NCBI GenBank assembly: GCA_002309795.1
Contig: DBXZ01000006.1
Location: forward strand, 1-7,935
Source of the DNA: Bacteroidales bacterium UBA1199
GTDB taxonomy: Bacteria > Bacteroidota > Bacteroidia > Bacteroidales > UBA932
Direction of reading: 5' to 3'
DNA length: 7,935 nucleotides
How positions within the stretch are numbered: position 1 is the first letter of the stretch; each line of letters begins with the position of its first letter. A model generated the notes under the pieces. The model was given only the letters and a program-made list of their open reading frames with translations. It had not been told where the DNA came from and did no database searches. Of the stretch, positions 6,663-7,935 are shown one piece after another. The position numbers and the translations under genes were made by a program.

Positions 6663-7935
6663 ATGATGAACACGAAATATATCTTCATAACAGGCGGCGT
6701 GGTCTCTTCTTTGGGCAAGGGCATCATTTCCGCCAGTCTGGGCAAATTGCTCCAGGCCCGTGGGTTCAAGGTGACGATCCAGAAGTTCGACCCCTATATC
6801 AACATCGACCCGGGGACGCTCAATCCCTACGAGCACGGTGAGTGCTACGTGACGGCCGACGGCATGGAGACGGACTTGGACCTTGGTCATTACGAGCGAT
6901 TTACAGGTATCCGCACCACCCGTGAGAACTCCATCACCACGGGGCGCATCTACAAGACGGTCATCGACCGGGAGCGCCGGGGCGATTATCTGGGCAAGAC
7001 CATCCAGGTAGTCCCTCACATCACCGACGAAATCAAGCGCCGGATGCTGCGCCGGGACGTGAAAGGCGAGGATCTCGACTTCGTGATCACGGAGGTCGGC
7101 GGCACCATCGGCGACATCGAGAGCGCCCCGTTCATGGAAGCCATTCGCCAGTTGCGCTGGGATCTGGGCCGGGACGCCGTCTGCGTCCACCTGACGTATG
7201 TGCCTTACCTGAAGGCCGCAGAAGAACTGAAGACCAAACCCACACAGCACTCTGTCAAGGAACTGCAGGGGATGGGTATCCAGCCCGATATCCTGGTGCT
7301 CCGCACTGAGCGCCATCTCGATGACTCCGTGCGTATGAAAGTGGCTTCCTTCTGCAACGTAGACCTTGAGTGCGTGGTGCAGAGCGAAGATCTGCCGAGC
7401 ATCTATGAGGTGCCAGTGAATATGCAGCGCCAGGGCCTTGATGCGGCCATCCTGCGCAAGATCGGTATTCCTGTAGGGGAGACGCCCGCCATGAAGTCCT
7501 GGCACGACTTCCTTGACATGCAGGCCGGTGCGCACCGCCTGGTGCATGTGGCCCTCGTGGGCAAATACGACCTCCAGGATGCCTACAAGAGCATCCGCGA
7601 GAGCCTGAACCTCGCCGGTATCTACGATGATGTGAAGGTAAAGATCCACTTCATCAACAGCGAAGGCGTTACGCCGGAGAACGTGGCGGACAAACTTGCC
7701 GGCATGGCTGGCGTGGTGATTTGCCCGGGCTTCGGTCATCGCGGCATCGAAGGCAAAATCCTTGCTGCGGAGTTCGCCCGCACACACGATCTCCCTTGCT
7801 TCGGCATCTGCCTGGGCATGCAGATGATGGTGATCGAGTTCGCACGCGACGTGCTCGGCCTCTCCGACGCCGACAGCAGCGAGATGAACCCGGACACGCC
7901 GCACAACGTGATTGACATCATGGAGGAGCAGAAGA
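6663..7935 (+). CDS. pyrG: CTP synthase (3' partial)
   Basis: CTP synthase aminates UTP to CTP using ATP and the amide of glutamine, the last step of de novo pyrimidine nucleotide synthesis. The 424 complete codons in the window run off the right edge; about 115-120 residues are missing, including the expected C-terminal His and Glu of the glutaminase triad. The synthetase domain (about 1-270) shows the P-loop GGVVSSLGKG at 11-20 with Lys19, the metal-binding Asp73 in ETDLDLGHYE and Glu144 in TEVGGTIGDIES (equivalent to E. coli Lys18, Asp72 and Glu140), and KTKPTQHSVKELQ. The glutaminase domain begins near VALVGKYDLQDAYKS, and GICLGMQ carries the nucleophile Cys383. The oxyanion-hole stretch reads CPGFGHRG at 354-361 rather than the PGGFG of E. 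coli. Two ATGs in tandem (6663 and 6666) are both possible starts. The gene lies 2 bases after gltD, suggesting the same transcript. Confidence 0.97.
   Translation, partial: MMNTKYIFITGGVVSSLGKGIISASLGKLLQARGFKVTIQKFDPYINIDPGTLNPYEHGECYVTADGMETDLDLGHYERFTGIRTTRENSITTGRIYKTVIDRERRGDYLGKTIQVVPHITDEIKRRMLRRDVKGEDLDFVITEVGGTIGDIESAPFMEAIRQLRWDLGRDAVCVHLTYVPYLKAAEELKTKPTQHSVKELQGMGIQPDILVLRTERHLDDSVRMKVASFCNVDLECVVQSEDLPSIYEVPVNMQRQGLDAAILRKIGIPVGETPAMKSWHDFLDMQAGAHRLVHVALVGKYDLQDAYKSIRESLNLAGIYDDVKVKIHFINSEGVTPENVADKLAGMAGVVICPGFGHRGIEGKILAAEFARTHDLPCFGICLGMQMMVIEFARDVLGLSDADSSEMNPDTPHNVIDIMEEQK

Larger units (their letters stand above)
832..7935 (+). other. Probable gltB-gltD-pyrG operon (3' end outside window)
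   Basis: Three genes on the same strand are separated by only 6 and 2 bases, with no room for a promoter or terminator between them. They are preceded by the candidate promoter at 782-810. All three products act on glutamine or pass on electrons for its use. The end of the operon is not visible because pyrG is cut by the window edge. Co-transcription is inferred from spacing; glnN could also be joined by read-through across the 51-base gap. Confidence 0.7.

Noticed and set aside
6663..6668. Tandem ATG ATG at the pyrG start as a possible slippage or reiterative-transcription control
   Set aside because: Known pyrG control by reiterative transcription (Bacillus) uses a run of C residues at the transcription start and an attenuator. 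Neither is present here, and the two ATGs differ by only one residue.
6210..7904. Open frame of 564 codons on the minus strand opposite gltD and pyrG
   Set aside because: It is a shadow of gltD/pyrG codon usage. It crosses two unrelated genes and the translation is low in recognisable domain features and rich in His, Arg and Ala.

Overview
The window is ordinary core-metabolism DNA from a bacterium that is very probably a member of the Bacteroidetes (order Bacteroidales). Three things suggest this. The upstream gene is a type III glutamine synthetase (GlnN). The translation starts have no clear Shine-Dalgarno sequence. The only real intergenic gap carries a sequence close to the Bacteroidetes -7 element (TAnnTTTG). 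GC content looks high, near 60% by eye. That would fit a high-GC gut lineage such as an Alistipes-like or uncultured Bacteroidales organism better than Bacteroides itself, but the genus is inference.

Layout, all on the + strand: (1) positions 1-780, the 3' third of glnN (5' end outside the window); (2) a 51-base gap at 781-831 with a candidate promoter; (3) gltB, 832-5304, the large subunit of glutamate synthase; (4) gltD, 5311-6660, the small subunit, 6 bases after gltB; (5) pyrG, CTP synthase, starting 2 bases after gltD at 6663 and running off the right edge. No RNA genes, mobile elements, CRISPR arrays or sizeable non-coding stretches were seen, and coding density is about 99%.

The genes share glutamine. 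GlnN makes it from glutamate and ammonia. GltB/GltD transfer its amide group to 2-oxoglutarate to regenerate glutamate (the GS-GOGAT cycle). PyrG spends it to aminate UTP to CTP. The tight gltB-gltD-pyrG spacing suggests one transcript, so a nitrogen-assimilation enzyme and a glutamine-consuming pyrimidine enzyme may be co-expressed.

I found no convincing undescribed system. The points most worth a second look are a GltD that appears to lack about 20-25 residues in its C-terminal FAD-domain return segment, a variant oxyanion-hole motif (CPGFG) in the CTP synthase, and the placement of pyrG directly behind gltBD. All three may turn out to be lineage-typical.
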